DNA of 9,859 nt from Chitinophagales bacterium (lineage in GTDB: Bacteria > Bacteroidota > Bacteroidia > Chitinophagales > JADIYW01): assembly GCA_020848315.1 (NCBI GenBank), contig JADLAH010000241.1:1-9859 (forward strand). Direction: 5' to 3'. The position numbers and the translations under genes are program-made. This document shows positions 1 through 6,132 of this stretch, in pieces. A model generated the notes under the pieces. That model had not been told where the DNA came from. It searched no databases and saw nothing but the letters and a program-made list of their open reading frames with translations. Every line of letters starts with the position of its first letter. Position 1 is the first letter of the stretch.

Positions 1-871
1 TATTTGGTCTGTCCATTGGTGATGGCATTAACTCCATTACCAGGTCTAACATTGTTTGAACACCTTTATCTTTGAAAGATGAACCGCACAACATTGGAAC
101 GATTTTCATATCCAGACAAGCGGCGCGCAATGCATCCAGGATTTCTCTTTCTGTGATGGATGTTGGATCATCGAAGAATTTCTCCATCAACTTCTCATCG
201 TATTCAGATACTGCTTCCAACAGTTGCTCTCTCCACATAGTAGCTTCTTCCACCATATCAGCCGGAATATCCACTACTTCATAGGTCATACCTCTGTCGT
301 GCTCATTCCAAATGATACCACGGAAGTTGATTAAGTCAACCACACCTTTGAAAGTATCTTCAGAACCGATAGGCAATTGCAATGGAACGGCGTTAGAACC
401 GAGCATTTTTTTCACCTGATCCACTACTGCCAGGAAGTCAGCACCGGCACGGTCCATTTTATTTACGAAGCCCAAACGAGCTACATTATAGTTGTTAGCC
501 AAACGCCAGTTGGTTTCAGACTGAGGCTCAACGCCATCTACTGCTGAAAATAAGAATACCAGACCGTCCAATACGCGTAAAGAACGGTTTACCTCTACTG
601 TAAAGTCAACGTGTCCTGGTGTATCTATCAAGTTTACGTGATACTCCTGACCTCTGTAATTCCATTTTACGGTAGTAGCAGCTGAAGTGATAGTGATACC
701 ACGCTCTGCTTCCTGTACCATCCAGTCCATAGTTGAGGCACCATCATGCACTTCACCTATTTTGTGGTTTACGCCTGCATAGAAAAGGATGCGTTCTGAA
801 GTGGTAGTTTTACCTGCATCAATGTGAGCTGCAATACCAATGTTTCTTGTATATCTTAAATCGCGTGCCAT
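1..871 (-). CDS. fusA: Elongation factor G, N-terminal part (runs off left edge)
   Basis: EF-G is the GTPase that drives translocation of tRNA and mRNA on the ribosome and, with RRF, ribosome recycling. Only the first 290 codons lie in the window, against about 700 residues in the family, so this is a partial gene and not a broken one. The protein begins [20 protein letters not shown]. The GTPase motifs read clearly: P-loop AHIDAGKT at residues 15-22, switch I RGITI at 57-61, DTPGH at 83-87, NKMD at 137-140, and GSSFK (G5) at 263-267. The ATG at 871 is the standard family start. It is preceded by an A-rich stretch (aaaagaaaaacaa) with no Shine-Dalgarno motif. It is the third gene of the rpsL-rpsG-fusA run, 48 bases after rpsG, and is probably cotranscribed with it. 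No frameshift is seen. Confidence 0.97.
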   Translation of the reverse strand, partial: MARDLRYTRNIGIAAHIDAGKTTTSERILFYAGVNHKIGEVHDGASTMDWMVQEAERGITITSAATTVKWNYRGQEYHVNLIDTPGHVDFTVEVNRSLRVLDGLVFLFSAVDGVEPQSETNWRLANNYNVARLGFVNKMDRAGADFLAVVDQVKKMLGSNAVPLQLPIGSEDTFKGVVDLINFRGIIWNEHDRGMTYEVVDIPADMVEEATMWREQLLEAVSEYDEKLMEKFFDDPTSITEREILDALRAACLDMKIVPMLCGSSFKDKGVQTMLDLVMELMPSPMDRPN

Positions 872-884
872 TTGTTTTTCTTTT

Positions 885-905
885 AAGCGGTAGTGTGTAC
901 TGCTT
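885..905 (-). other. Intercistronic hairpin between rpsG and fusA
   Basis: Read as minus-strand RNA, AAGCAGUA and UACCGCUU can pair around a CACAC loop, with a single A-C mismatch in an 8-base stem. It ends 13 bases before the fusA start codon. There is no U-tract, so it is not an intrinsic terminator. It could be a processing or translational-control element, or chance. Confidence 0.3.
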
Positions 906-919
906 CTAATTTTATTTTA

Positions 920-1387
920 TTAAACTTTGAAATGTGAGAATGCTTTGTTAGCCTCTGCCATTCTGTGAGTATCTTCTTTTCTTTTCACTGCCGCACCTTC
1001 CCCTTTGGATGCTGCGATTAATTCTGCCGCGAGTTTGTCACCCATTGACTTTCCGTTTCTTTTTCTGGAAAACTGAATCAACCAGCGGATAGTCATAAAG
1101 ATTTTTCTGTCTTCACGGATAGGCGTAGGAATCTGGAAAGTAGCACCACCGATTCTTCGGCTTCTCACCTCTACGGCCGGCATTGCATTTTCCATTGCTT
1201 TTCTCCAGATATCGTATCCTTCTTCGTTGGTTGATTTTTTGATACGCTCCATAGCTTCATAAAAAGATGTATAGGCAGTACTTTTTTTACCGCCAATCAT
1301 CAGGTTGTTTACGAAACGGGTTACCAAAGGATCTCCGTAAACCGGATCCGGTGCCAAATATCTTTTCTTTGCTTTTTGCTTTCTCAT
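920..1387 (-). CDS. rpsG: 30S ribosomal protein S7 (uS7)
   Basis: S7 nucleates folding of the 3' major domain (head) of 16S rRNA and lies near the E site and mRNA exit channel. The 155 residues are a full-length bacterial S7. It shows the basic N-terminus (MRKQKAKKR), the DPVYGDPLVTRFVNNLM segment, the VRSRRIGGATFQIP beta-hairpin region at about 74-87, and the IRWLIQFSRKR helix in the second half. The ATG at 1387 is the only start that fits the family. It lies 41 bases after rpsL in a gap that contains a 6-bp hairpin. In E. coli, S7 represses its own translation by binding the rpsL-rpsG spacer. Whether that holds here is not shown by the sequence. Confidence 0.98.
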   Translation of the reverse strand: MRKQKAKKRYLAPDPVYGDPLVTRFVNNLMIGGKKSTAYTSFYEAMERIKKSTNEEGYDIWRKAMENAMPAVEVRSRRIGGATFQIPTPIREDRKIFMTIRWLIQFSRKRNGKSMGDKLAAELIAASKGEGAAVKRKEDTHRMAEANKAFSHFKV

Positions 1388-1403
1388 GCTGTATAATTTG
1401 AAT

Positions 1404-1421
1404 AAACGTGGTCAGACGTTT
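1404..1421 (-). other. Intercistronic hairpin between rpsL and rpsG
   Basis: AAACGT and ACGTTT form a perfect 6-bp inverted repeat with a 6-base loop, filling the middle of the 41-base rpsL-rpsG spacer. The stem ends 16 bases before the rpsG ATG. In E. coli the spacer at the same position is the S7 feedback site, but that spacer is longer, so any equivalence is inference. There is no terminator-like U-run after it in the direction of transcription. Confidence 0.3.
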
Positions 1422-1428
1422 TTAACTA

Positions 1429-1839
1429 TTATTTTTTGCCTTTTCCTTTTGCCGGAGCAGCTGCACCCGCTTTACCTTTCTTAGTACCGTATTTAGAACG
1501 GCTTTTCTGACGGTTGTTTACACCAGCTGTATCCAATGCGCCACGAACGATATGATAACGCACACCCGGTAAGTCTTTTACCCTTCCGCCGCGGATCATT
1601 ACAATGGAGTGTTCCTGCAAATTGTGACCCTCGCCCGGAATGTATGCAATCACCTCGAATTTGTTTGTCAAACGCACTTTCGCTACTTTACGCAAAGCGG
1701 AGTTTGGTTTCTTAGGTGTTGTTGTATACACACGTGTACACACCCCTCTACGCTGAGGACATGCATCTAAAGCCCTTGATTTAGAAGGCCATTGAAGCGA
1801 TTCTCTTCCTTTTCTTACTAATTGTTGAATTGTAGGCAT
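1429..1839 (-). CDS. rpsL: 30S ribosomal protein S12 (uS12)
   Basis: S12 sits at the decoding centre and monitors codon-anticodon pairing. The 136 residues match bacterial S12 throughout: QQLVRKGR at the N-terminus, [20 protein letters not shown] at 26-45, [10 protein letters not shown] at 69-78 and [13 protein letters not shown] at 84-96. Lys43 and Lys88 (E. coli K42 and K87 when Met is not counted) are both present, so the common streptomycin-resistance substitutions are absent. Asp89, the residue that RimO methylthiolates in other bacteria, is also present. The protein is about 12 residues longer than the 124-residue E. coli form because of a Gly/Ala/Lys-rich tail ([13 protein letters not shown]). 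It is the first gene of the str operon. The ATG at 1839 follows an AT-rich sequence without a clear Shine-Dalgarno motif. Confidence 0.98.
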   Translation of the reverse strand: MPTIQQLVRKGRESLQWPSKSRALDACPQRRGVCTRVYTTTPKKPNSALRKVAKVRLTNKFEVIAYIPGEGHNLQEHSIVMIRGGRVKDLPGVRYHIVRGALDTAGVNNRQKSRSKYGTKKGKAGAAAPAKGKGKK

Positions 1840-1867
1840 TCGTTACTCTTTAAAAATTTTGGACTGC

Positions 1868-1962
1868 GAAGGTAGGGAAAAAAAGTAACAATGCAAATAT
1901 AAAGCCTGTAGAAGTTTATATTTTTTGTAGTCTTACCTTCCCTCCGAAGGCAGTTACTACAG
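1868..1962 (-). promoter_or_regulatory. Candidate structured leader of the str operon
   Basis: In the transcript upstream of rpsL, CCTTC (1950-1946) can pair with GAAGG (1940-1936) around a GGAGG loop, with outer GTAGT/ACTAC arms (1960-1956 and 1931-1927). The middle segment GAAGGTA (1940-1934) can pair instead with TACCTTC (1874-1868), which ends 28 bases before the rpsL ATG. A third option pairs CTGTAG (1962-1957) with CTACAG (1911-1906). These pairings exclude each other in part, as in attenuator-type or ribosomal-protein leaders. No strong U-tract terminator follows any of them. The function is inferred, not shown. Confidence 0.3.
1894..1901 (-). promoter_or_regulatory. Second -7-like box upstream of rpsL
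   Basis: The minus strand reads TATATTTGC, a full match to the Bacteroidota -7 consensus TAnnTTTG. No TTTG-like -33 element lies at the usual 17-23 base spacing, so this is weaker than the box at 2006-2013. It could be chance in AT-rich DNA. If used, it would give a leader of about 50 bases lacking most of the hairpin region. Confidence 0.22.
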
Positions 1963-2005
1963 AAAGAAGTCATTCAATCGTGGAATTTTCCTTCTGAAGT
2001 GGGTG

Positions 2006-2013
2006 CAAAGATA
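2006..2013 (-). promoter_or_regulatory. Candidate rpsL promoter (-7 box)
   Basis: The minus strand reads TATCTTTGCA, a full match to the Bacteroidota -7 consensus TAnnTTTG with the frequent following C. About 20 bases upstream lies TTTTC, a partial match to the -33 TTTG element. Transcription would start near base 2000 and give a leader of about 160 bases before the rpsL ATG at 1839. This is the best promoter candidate for the str operon in the gap. Confidence 0.45.
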
Positions 2014-2148
2014 CATACTTTTTCCCATTTGTGGAAAATTATTGCATATTAATTTGGGGTTAAGATTGCATTTCCCGGAAGTTTTTCAGCCTTGTCGTGT
2101 AATTTTCGACAAAATTCATTGTTTTTCAATCACTTAGGTGTATAACAA

Positions 2149-2181
2149 AAAAAACGGACAACTTAGTGTTGCCCGTTTTTT
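2149..2181 (-). terminator. Intrinsic terminator downstream of guaB
   Basis: The arms 2149-2162 and 2168-2181 pair over 14 bases with one mismatch around a 5-base loop, and the G+C-rich core is CGGGCAAC. On the minus strand the stem is followed by a run of eight T (six of which are in the stem arm). It begins 20 bases after the guaB stop codon. The arms are A/T-flanked on both sides, so it might also act in the other direction, but no plus-strand gene ends here. Confidence 0.85.
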
Positions 2182-2200
2182 ATTTATCGTAACGATTTGA

Positions 2201-3688
2201 TTACCTGCTGTAATTTGGCGCTTCATTGGTAATGGTCACATCGTGTGGGTGACTTTCATTCACACCGGCCTGCGTAATCTTAACAAACTGAGCGGTTTGC
2301 TGCAGTGCCGGGATGTCTTTTGCTCCGCAATAGCCCATTCCGGCCCGGAGGCCGCCGACAAACTGGTACACCACCTCACTGAGGGTGCCCTTGTATGGAA
2401 CACGGCCAACGATGCCTTCCGGCACCAGTTTTTTGATATCTTCTTCCACATCCTGGAAATAGCGGTCTTTGGATCCCTCCTGCATGGCTTCGAGACTGCC
2501 CATACCCCGGTAAGTCTTGAATTTACGGCCTTCAAAGATCACTGTAGTACCAGGACTCTCCTCCGTACCGGCAAACAAAGAGCCGGCCATCACGGTATTG
2601 GCACCGGCTGCCAGCGCCTTCACCATATCACCGGTATAGCGGATACCGCCATCCCCGATAACAGGCACCCCGGTGCCTTTGAGTGCCACGGCTGCTTCGT
2701 AGATTGCGCTCAGCTGTGGCACACCCACACCGGCCACCACACGGGTGGTACAGATGGAACCCGGCCCTACGCCTACTTTAACAGCATCCGCACCGGCATC
2801 CGCTAGCGCTTTGGCTGCTGCACCCGTAGCCACATTGCCTGCCACTATATCTATGTGAGGAAACGCGTTTTTGGCTTTTCTCACTGCATCCAGCACACCT
2901 TGTGAATGTCCGTGTGCGGTATCAATACTGATAAAATCGACGCCCACGCCCACCAATGCTTCCATGCGTTGCATCATATCGGCTGTCACACCTACCGCTG
3001 CCGCCACGCGAAGGCGACCGCCCTCGTCTTTAGTGGAATTGGGGTAATTCTTAACTTTTATGATATCCTTGTACGTAATTAAACCAACCAGTTTTTTGTT
3101 ATTGTCTACAATCGGAAGTTTTTCAATTCTGTACTCGTGCAGAATTTCTTCTGCCTGCTTCAGGGTGGTACCTTCCGGTGCTGTGATGAGTCTGTCTTTG
3201 GTCATCAGATCCTGGATAAGCATGTTTCGGTCCTTGCAGAAGCGCAAATCGCGGTTGGTAAGAATGCCGACCAGAATACCTTGTTCATCTGTAATTGGGA
3301 TACCGCCGATTTTATTTTCAGACATCATCGCAAACGCATCTGCCACTCTGGATGTCGGCTTGAGCGTAATCGGATCGGTAATCAGCCCGCTTTCCGAACG
3401 TTTTACTTTTCTCACCTCAGCAGCCTGCTTATCAATCGACATGTTTTTATGCAAGACACCGATACCACCTTCGCGGGCGAGCGCAATAGCGAGATTGGCT
3501 TCCGTTACGGTATCCATTGCTGCGGAGAGTATAGGAATATTGATAGAAATATTCCGTGTCACAAACGTACGCAAGTCTGTTTCTCTCGGTAAAATATTGG
3601 AATAAGCAGGTAAGAGCAATACATCATCGAAGGTCAGACCTTCTCCTGCAAATTTCTGGTGGGTGTTGAGATGAGAATGTAATTCCAT
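2201..3688 (-). CDS. guaB: Inosine-5'-monophosphate dehydrogenase
   Basis: IMPDH oxidises IMP to XMP with NAD+, the committed step of guanine nucleotide synthesis in the cytoplasm. Numbering from the ATG at 3688 (495 residues, typical length), the features are: [12 protein letters not shown] at the start of the TIM barrel, a CBS-domain pair inserted at about 99-213 (NKIGGIPI and RIEKLPIVD cores), the nucleotide-site loop [11 protein letters not shown] with catalytic Cys313, the DGGIRYTGD phosphate-binding segment, the flap Arg-Tyr dyad at 409-410 (SKDRYF), and a C-terminal [16 protein letters not shown] block. An in-frame TTG two codons upstream (3694) could be read as the start. I prefer the ATG, because the TTG lies inside a -7-like promoter box. 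It stands alone, with a strong terminator downstream and an 87-base gap upstream. No frameshift or missing key residue is seen. Confidence 0.97.
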   Translation of the reverse strand: MELHSHLNTHQKFAGEGLTFDDVLLLPAYSNILPRETDLRTFVTRNISINIPILSAAMDTVTEANLAIALAREGGIGVLHKNMSIDKQAAEVRKVKRSESGLITDPITLKPTSRVADAFAMMSENKIGGIPITDEQGILVGILTNRDLRFCKDRNMLIQDLMTKDRLITAPEGTTLKQAEEILHEYRIEKLPIVDNNKKLVGLITYKDIIKVKNYPNSTKDEGGRLRVAAAVGVTADMMQRMEALVGVGVDFISIDTAHGHSQGVLDAVRKAKNAFPHIDIVAGNVATGAAAKALADAGADAVKVGVGPGSICTTRVVAGVGVPQLSAIYEAAVALKGTGVPVIGDGGIRYTGDMVKALAAGANTVMAGSLFAGTEESPGTTVIFEGRKFKTYRGMGSLEAMQEGSKDRYFQDVEEDIKKLVPEGIVGRVPYKGTLSEVVYQFVGGLRAGMGYCGAKDIPALQQTAQFVKITQAGVNESHPHDVTITNEAPNYSR

Positions 3689-3691
3689 GTG

Positions 3692-3699
3692 CAAAAATA
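3692..3699 (-). promoter_or_regulatory. Candidate guaB promoter (-7 box) next to the start codon
   Basis: The minus strand reads TATTTTTGCAC immediately before ATG, matching TAnnTTTG in full. The box ends only 3 bases from the ATG, so transcription would begin at or very near the start codon. No good TTTG -33 element is found at normal spacing (a TTG lies about 11 bases upstream, too close). It is tentative. Confidence 0.3.
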
Positions 3700-3775
3700 G
3701 GAATTACTTCCAAGTATTAAGTTATCCGATTGCATTTTTTTCATGAAAACAATCTTAAAACTTCGTTATGTCCGG

Positions 3776-4336
3776 CTATTTTGATTTAGCCTGTTCCAGC
3801 AACTTCTGCAGTTTATCTATATCCGCCATCTCCAGCTGGACAAACGTCTTATCCTCCGAAATTTTTGTCTGTACAGAGAATCGCCACTCGAGTTTACCGG
3901 TCGTAGGGTTCAGTCCGGTTTGCAGAGTTACCTGGAATCCATCAACGGTAGCATATTGTACGGCGGTAAAATTCCCCGGAATGATATTGCTCTTCACAAT
4001 GGTTTTGATATATGCCAGCGAGGTCAGCAATCCCTCTATCTCAGTTCTGTCAATGTATGTATACACCGTTTTTGTCTTTTTACCTTCAGACACTTTCTTC
4101 AGCACTTTCACGCCCTGCGCGATGGCAAAAGTTTCTACATTGGTCACCTTCATCGCGTCCATCCGGAAAGCCGGCAGATTATCCAGGGAGAAGACTTCGT
4201 ATTTTACAATAGCACCGCGGGCGTTGAGTGCCGTCTCAAGTTGTGTGGCCGGTGATTGCGCCAATGACAGCTGTGCAATACCCACACACACCACCCCTAT
4301 TATCAGTTTTCGGAAAGAGATAAAAAAATCAGTCAT
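3776..4336 (-). CDS. Secreted protein of unknown function
   Basis: I do not recognise this 186-residue protein. It starts MTDFFISFRK, followed by a hydrophobic stretch LIIGVVCVGIAQLSLA and a likely signal peptidase I site near AQ/SPA at about residue 27. There is no lipobox cysteine, so it should be periplasmic or secreted and not a lipoprotein. The mature part (about 160 residues) has alternating hydrophobic and polar residues typical of beta-rich domains (TVYTYIDRTEIEG, GNFTAVQYATVDGFQVTLQT, EWRFSVQTKISE) and ends in a charged helix (ADIDKLQKLLEQAKSK). It lacks cysteine after the signal peptide. It begins 10 bases after the stop of the LolC/E-like permease and is surely in the same transcript, with guaB 87 bases further on. 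That location suggests an envelope role, but this is inference. Confidence 0.85.
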   Translation of the reverse strand: MTDFFISFRKLIIGVVCVGIAQLSLAQSPATQLETALNARGAIVKYEVFSLDNLPAFRMDAMKVTNVETFAIAQGVKVLKKVSEGKKTKTVYTYIDRTEIEGLLTSLAYIKTIVKSNIIPGNFTAVQYATVDGFQVTLQTGLNPTTGKLEWRFSVQTKISEDKTFVQLEMADIDKLQKLLEQAKSK

Positions 4337-4346
4337 ACATACTTAT

Positions 4347-5582
4347 TTACAGATATTGAAGATACTCTTTTTCTATGGAAGCAGCTGCTTTTCGGGCCGG
4401 AAGATATGCTGCCACTATGCTAATCAGCATCACCACCGCCGCCACGGCGGCGAAGTCCGTCCACTGCATTTTCACCGGATAATACTGCACCAGGAAAGAA
4501 GCGCCCGGCATCGGGACAAGTCCCACCTGCTGTTGCAAAACGCACAAGATCAGCGCCAGCAGCATACCAATCGCGGAGCCGACCGCCGAAATCAGGATTC
4601 CTTCCAGCAAAAACAGGCGAACTACCTTGTGACGTGGCAATCCAAGCGCAGCCAACGTGGCCACGTCTTTCTTCTTTTCCAGAATCAGCATGGAAAGTGC
4701 ACCTATTATATTAAAGGAGGCAATTATCATAATAAAAACGAGAATGGCAAAAGTGACCCATTTTTCACTTTTCAGAATTTTATACAACACTTCATTTTGT
4801 TCAAAGCGGCTTTTAACGAGAAACTGATTTCCCAATGCAGCTTTCAGCGCCTGTATGGCTTCCTCTGTGCGAAGCGGATTTCGCAACCGGATTTCCAGCT
4901 GCGACGCACGGCGCTCATTGCCGGTAAGTGCCTGAAAAAATGTGAGCGGCACAAACACGTATTTGCTGTCAAACTCATCAGACACGGCAAAGGAACCGGC
5001 CGCGGTGATATAGCTTTTATTGAAAGCATTTTCCATACTGGCATACGAAGAGGACGTCTTTTTCGGCATGTAAATTTCCAGTGGCCGAAATGCCTGCGCC
5101 ACATTGAATCCGAGTTTCTGCGCTACGCCGACCCCCATCAGACAATAGGAAACACTGTCCTGCTCCAGGATTTTTGCGCCTTCCACCATGAAGGTATCAA
5201 ACTTCTGTACCACCTTAAAATACGAGGCGTCTACCCCTTTGACCGTGCTGATATGCTGACGGTCGGCATATTCGAGCAGCGCATTTTCCGTGAGGGTAAA
5301 ACTATAAGCCTCTATATAATCAATGGCTGCCAGCTGCTGACGCAGTTCCTGTGTAATTTCAAATGTTTTTCCGGAAGCAGGCTGCACCGCTACATCCGGA
5401 TAGAATACGGCATACAGGGATTTTACCAGGTCTTCCAATCCGTTGAATACGGACAATACCAACACCAAAGCTGCGGTACCAAACAGCATTGCCAACCCAC
5501 TCACCATCGATATGATATTGATGGCATTGGTGGATTTTTTACTGAATAAGTATCGTTTGGCTATGCGCAGTTCAAGATTCAT
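4347..5582 (-). CDS. ABC transporter permease, LolC/LolE (FtsX-like) family
   Basis: This 411-residue inner-membrane protein has the MacB/FtsX layout. There is an N-terminal segment ELRIAKRYLFSKKS, TM1 at about 21-48, a large periplasmic domain at about 50-270, and three more membrane helices at about 275-301, 322-350 and 376-395. The cytoplasmic sequence EKKKDVATLAALGLPRHKV (302-320) is the coupling region that contacts a partner ATPase. In LolCDE such permeases release lipoproteins from the inner membrane for transfer to the outer membrane. No ATPase gene is adjacent, so the partner must be encoded elsewhere. LolE-like is the best description, but MacB-like or other FtsX-type functions are not excluded. 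It lies 49 bases after rbfA and 10 bases before the secreted protein. The ATG at 5582 fits the family N-terminus. Confidence 0.9.
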   Translation of the reverse strand: MNLELRIAKRYLFSKKSTNAINIISMVSGLAMLFGTAALVLVLSVFNGLEDLVKSLYAVFYPDVAVQPASGKTFEITQELRQQLAAIDYIEAYSFTLTENALLEYADRQHISTVKGVDASYFKVVQKFDTFMVEGAKILEQDSVSYCLMGVGVAQKLGFNVAQAFRPLEIYMPKKTSSSYASMENAFNKSYITAAGSFAVSDEFDSKYVFVPLTFFQALTGNERRASQLEIRLRNPLRTEEAIQALKAALGNQFLVKSRFEQNEVLYKILKSEKWVTFAILVFIMIIASFNIIGALSMLILEKKKDVATLAALGLPRHKVVRLFLLEGILISAVGSAIGMLLALILCVLQQQVGLVPMPGASFLVQYYPVKMQWTDFAAVAAVVMLISIVAAYLPARKAAASIEKEYLQYL

Positions 5583-5631
5583 GCGGGTATCCGTTTGCCG
5601 GCACGGTCGGCCATGACCAGCCTGATTATTG

Positions 5632-6024
5632 TTATGCTTTTTGCTGACCGTCTCTGTCTTTGGCTATCTGCGCGTCTTTCTCTTTTATTTCCTTAAAAAT
5701 TTGCTCGAGCTTTTGGACTTCATCGAGTGTATCGTCCTTAAAGAATTCCAACTGAGGAACGGAACGCACTTTATTGCGCAGCTTATTACCGAGCAATCCC
5801 CGGATGTATTTATTGTTTTTATCCAGTAGCGCGAGCACATGTGTCGGATTCGCGTGGTTGTAAATACTTACATACACTCTCGCGATGTATAAATCAGGTG
5901 TAACGCGGACACCGGAAATGGTAATCATCGCTCCTTCCAGAATATTGGAAAGTTCTTTCTGTATATTTTCGCTGAGCGCCACCTGAATGGTTTTGGCCAG
6001 CTGTCTTTGTCTGATACTATCCAT
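5632..6024 (-). CDS. rbfA: Ribosome-binding factor A
   Basis: RbfA is a small KH-like protein that binds immature 30S subunits and assists late 16S rRNA maturation; it is also needed for cold adaptation in E. coli. The 130 residues start MDSIRQRQLAKTIQVALSEN, then carry the family's ITISGVRVTPDLYIARVYVSI segment (about 36-56), KYIRGLLGNKLRNKVRSVPQ (about 72-91) and LEFFKDDTLDEVQKLEQIF. They end in a charged tail. The reading frame stays open upstream to a TTG at 6105, but those 27 residues do not resemble RbfA, and the spacer contains a good promoter box, so I take the ATG at 6024. It is the first gene of a three-gene operon (rbfA, permease, secreted protein) and is divergent from the MsbA-like exporter. 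Confidence 0.95.
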   Translation of the reverse strand: MDSIRQRQLAKTIQVALSENIQKELSNILEGAMITISGVRVTPDLYIARVYVSIYNHANPTHVLALLDKNNKYIRGLLGNKLRNKVRSVPQLEFFKDDTLDEVQKLEQIFKEIKEKDAQIAKDRDGQQKA

Positions 6025-6029
6025 AGTTA

Positions 6030-6064
6030 CAAAAGTAACAATAACTTTGCCACAATACACCAAA
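6030..6064 (-). promoter_or_regulatory. Candidate rbfA promoter
   Basis: On the minus strand TTTG (6064-6061) and TACTTTTG (6037-6030) are separated by 23 bases. Both match the Bacteroidota -33 and -7 elements, and the spacing is at the upper end of the usual range. The -7 box ends 5 bases from the rbfA ATG, implying a leaderless or near-leaderless transcript and supporting the ATG at 6024 as the start. Confidence 0.42.
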
Positions 6065-6132
6065 TATTGCGATAAGTTTGGTTCGTAGGCGGCGGACTTT
6101 TCCAAATAAAGCGTATTTTACCATCGATTAAT

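Larger units (their letters stand above)
1840..2200. other. 361-base gap: rpsL leader and promoters, plus guaB terminator
   Basis: No protein-coding gene is supported here. From right to left it contains the guaB terminator hairpin (2149-2181), a stretch with no recognised element (about 2020-2148), a candidate -7 promoter box for rpsL (2006-2013), a leader segment with overlapping inverted repeats (1868-1962) and a second -7-like box (1894-1901). Base composition is AT-rich compared with the flanking genes. Confidence 0.7.

Noticed and set aside
2243..3605. Several open frames on the plus strand across guaB
   Set aside because: All are antisense to a clear, complete IMP dehydrogenase and show no domain.
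3724..3760. GATTG...CAATC inverted repeat with a TTTTCATGAAAA palindrome upstream of guaB
   Set aside because: The arms are separated by unequal A/T-rich sequence and the stem is weak. There is no G+C-rich core or T-run expected of a terminator for the upstream operon, and such palindromes are common in AT-rich DNA.
3768..5549. A 593-codon open frame on the plus strand, antisense to the secreted protein and the permease
   Set aside because: The opposite strand encodes a well-recognised FtsX/LolE-type permease and a signal-peptide protein with proper starts and spacing. The plus-strand translation changes character along its length, is rich in His, Cys and Arg, and resembles no family. It is a shadow frame.
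5579..5614. An 11-codon minus-strand frame (MADRAGKRIPA) whose TGA overlaps the permease ATG
   Set aside because: The ATGA overlap resembles translational coupling, but the frame is too short to distinguish from chance and has no ribosome-binding signal. It would be worth revisiting only if conserved.
6025..6105. A 27-residue N-terminal extension of RbfA from a TTG
   Set aside because: The extension does not resemble RbfA and would span the promoter box at 6030-6064. The ATG at 6024 gives a normal RbfA N-terminus.
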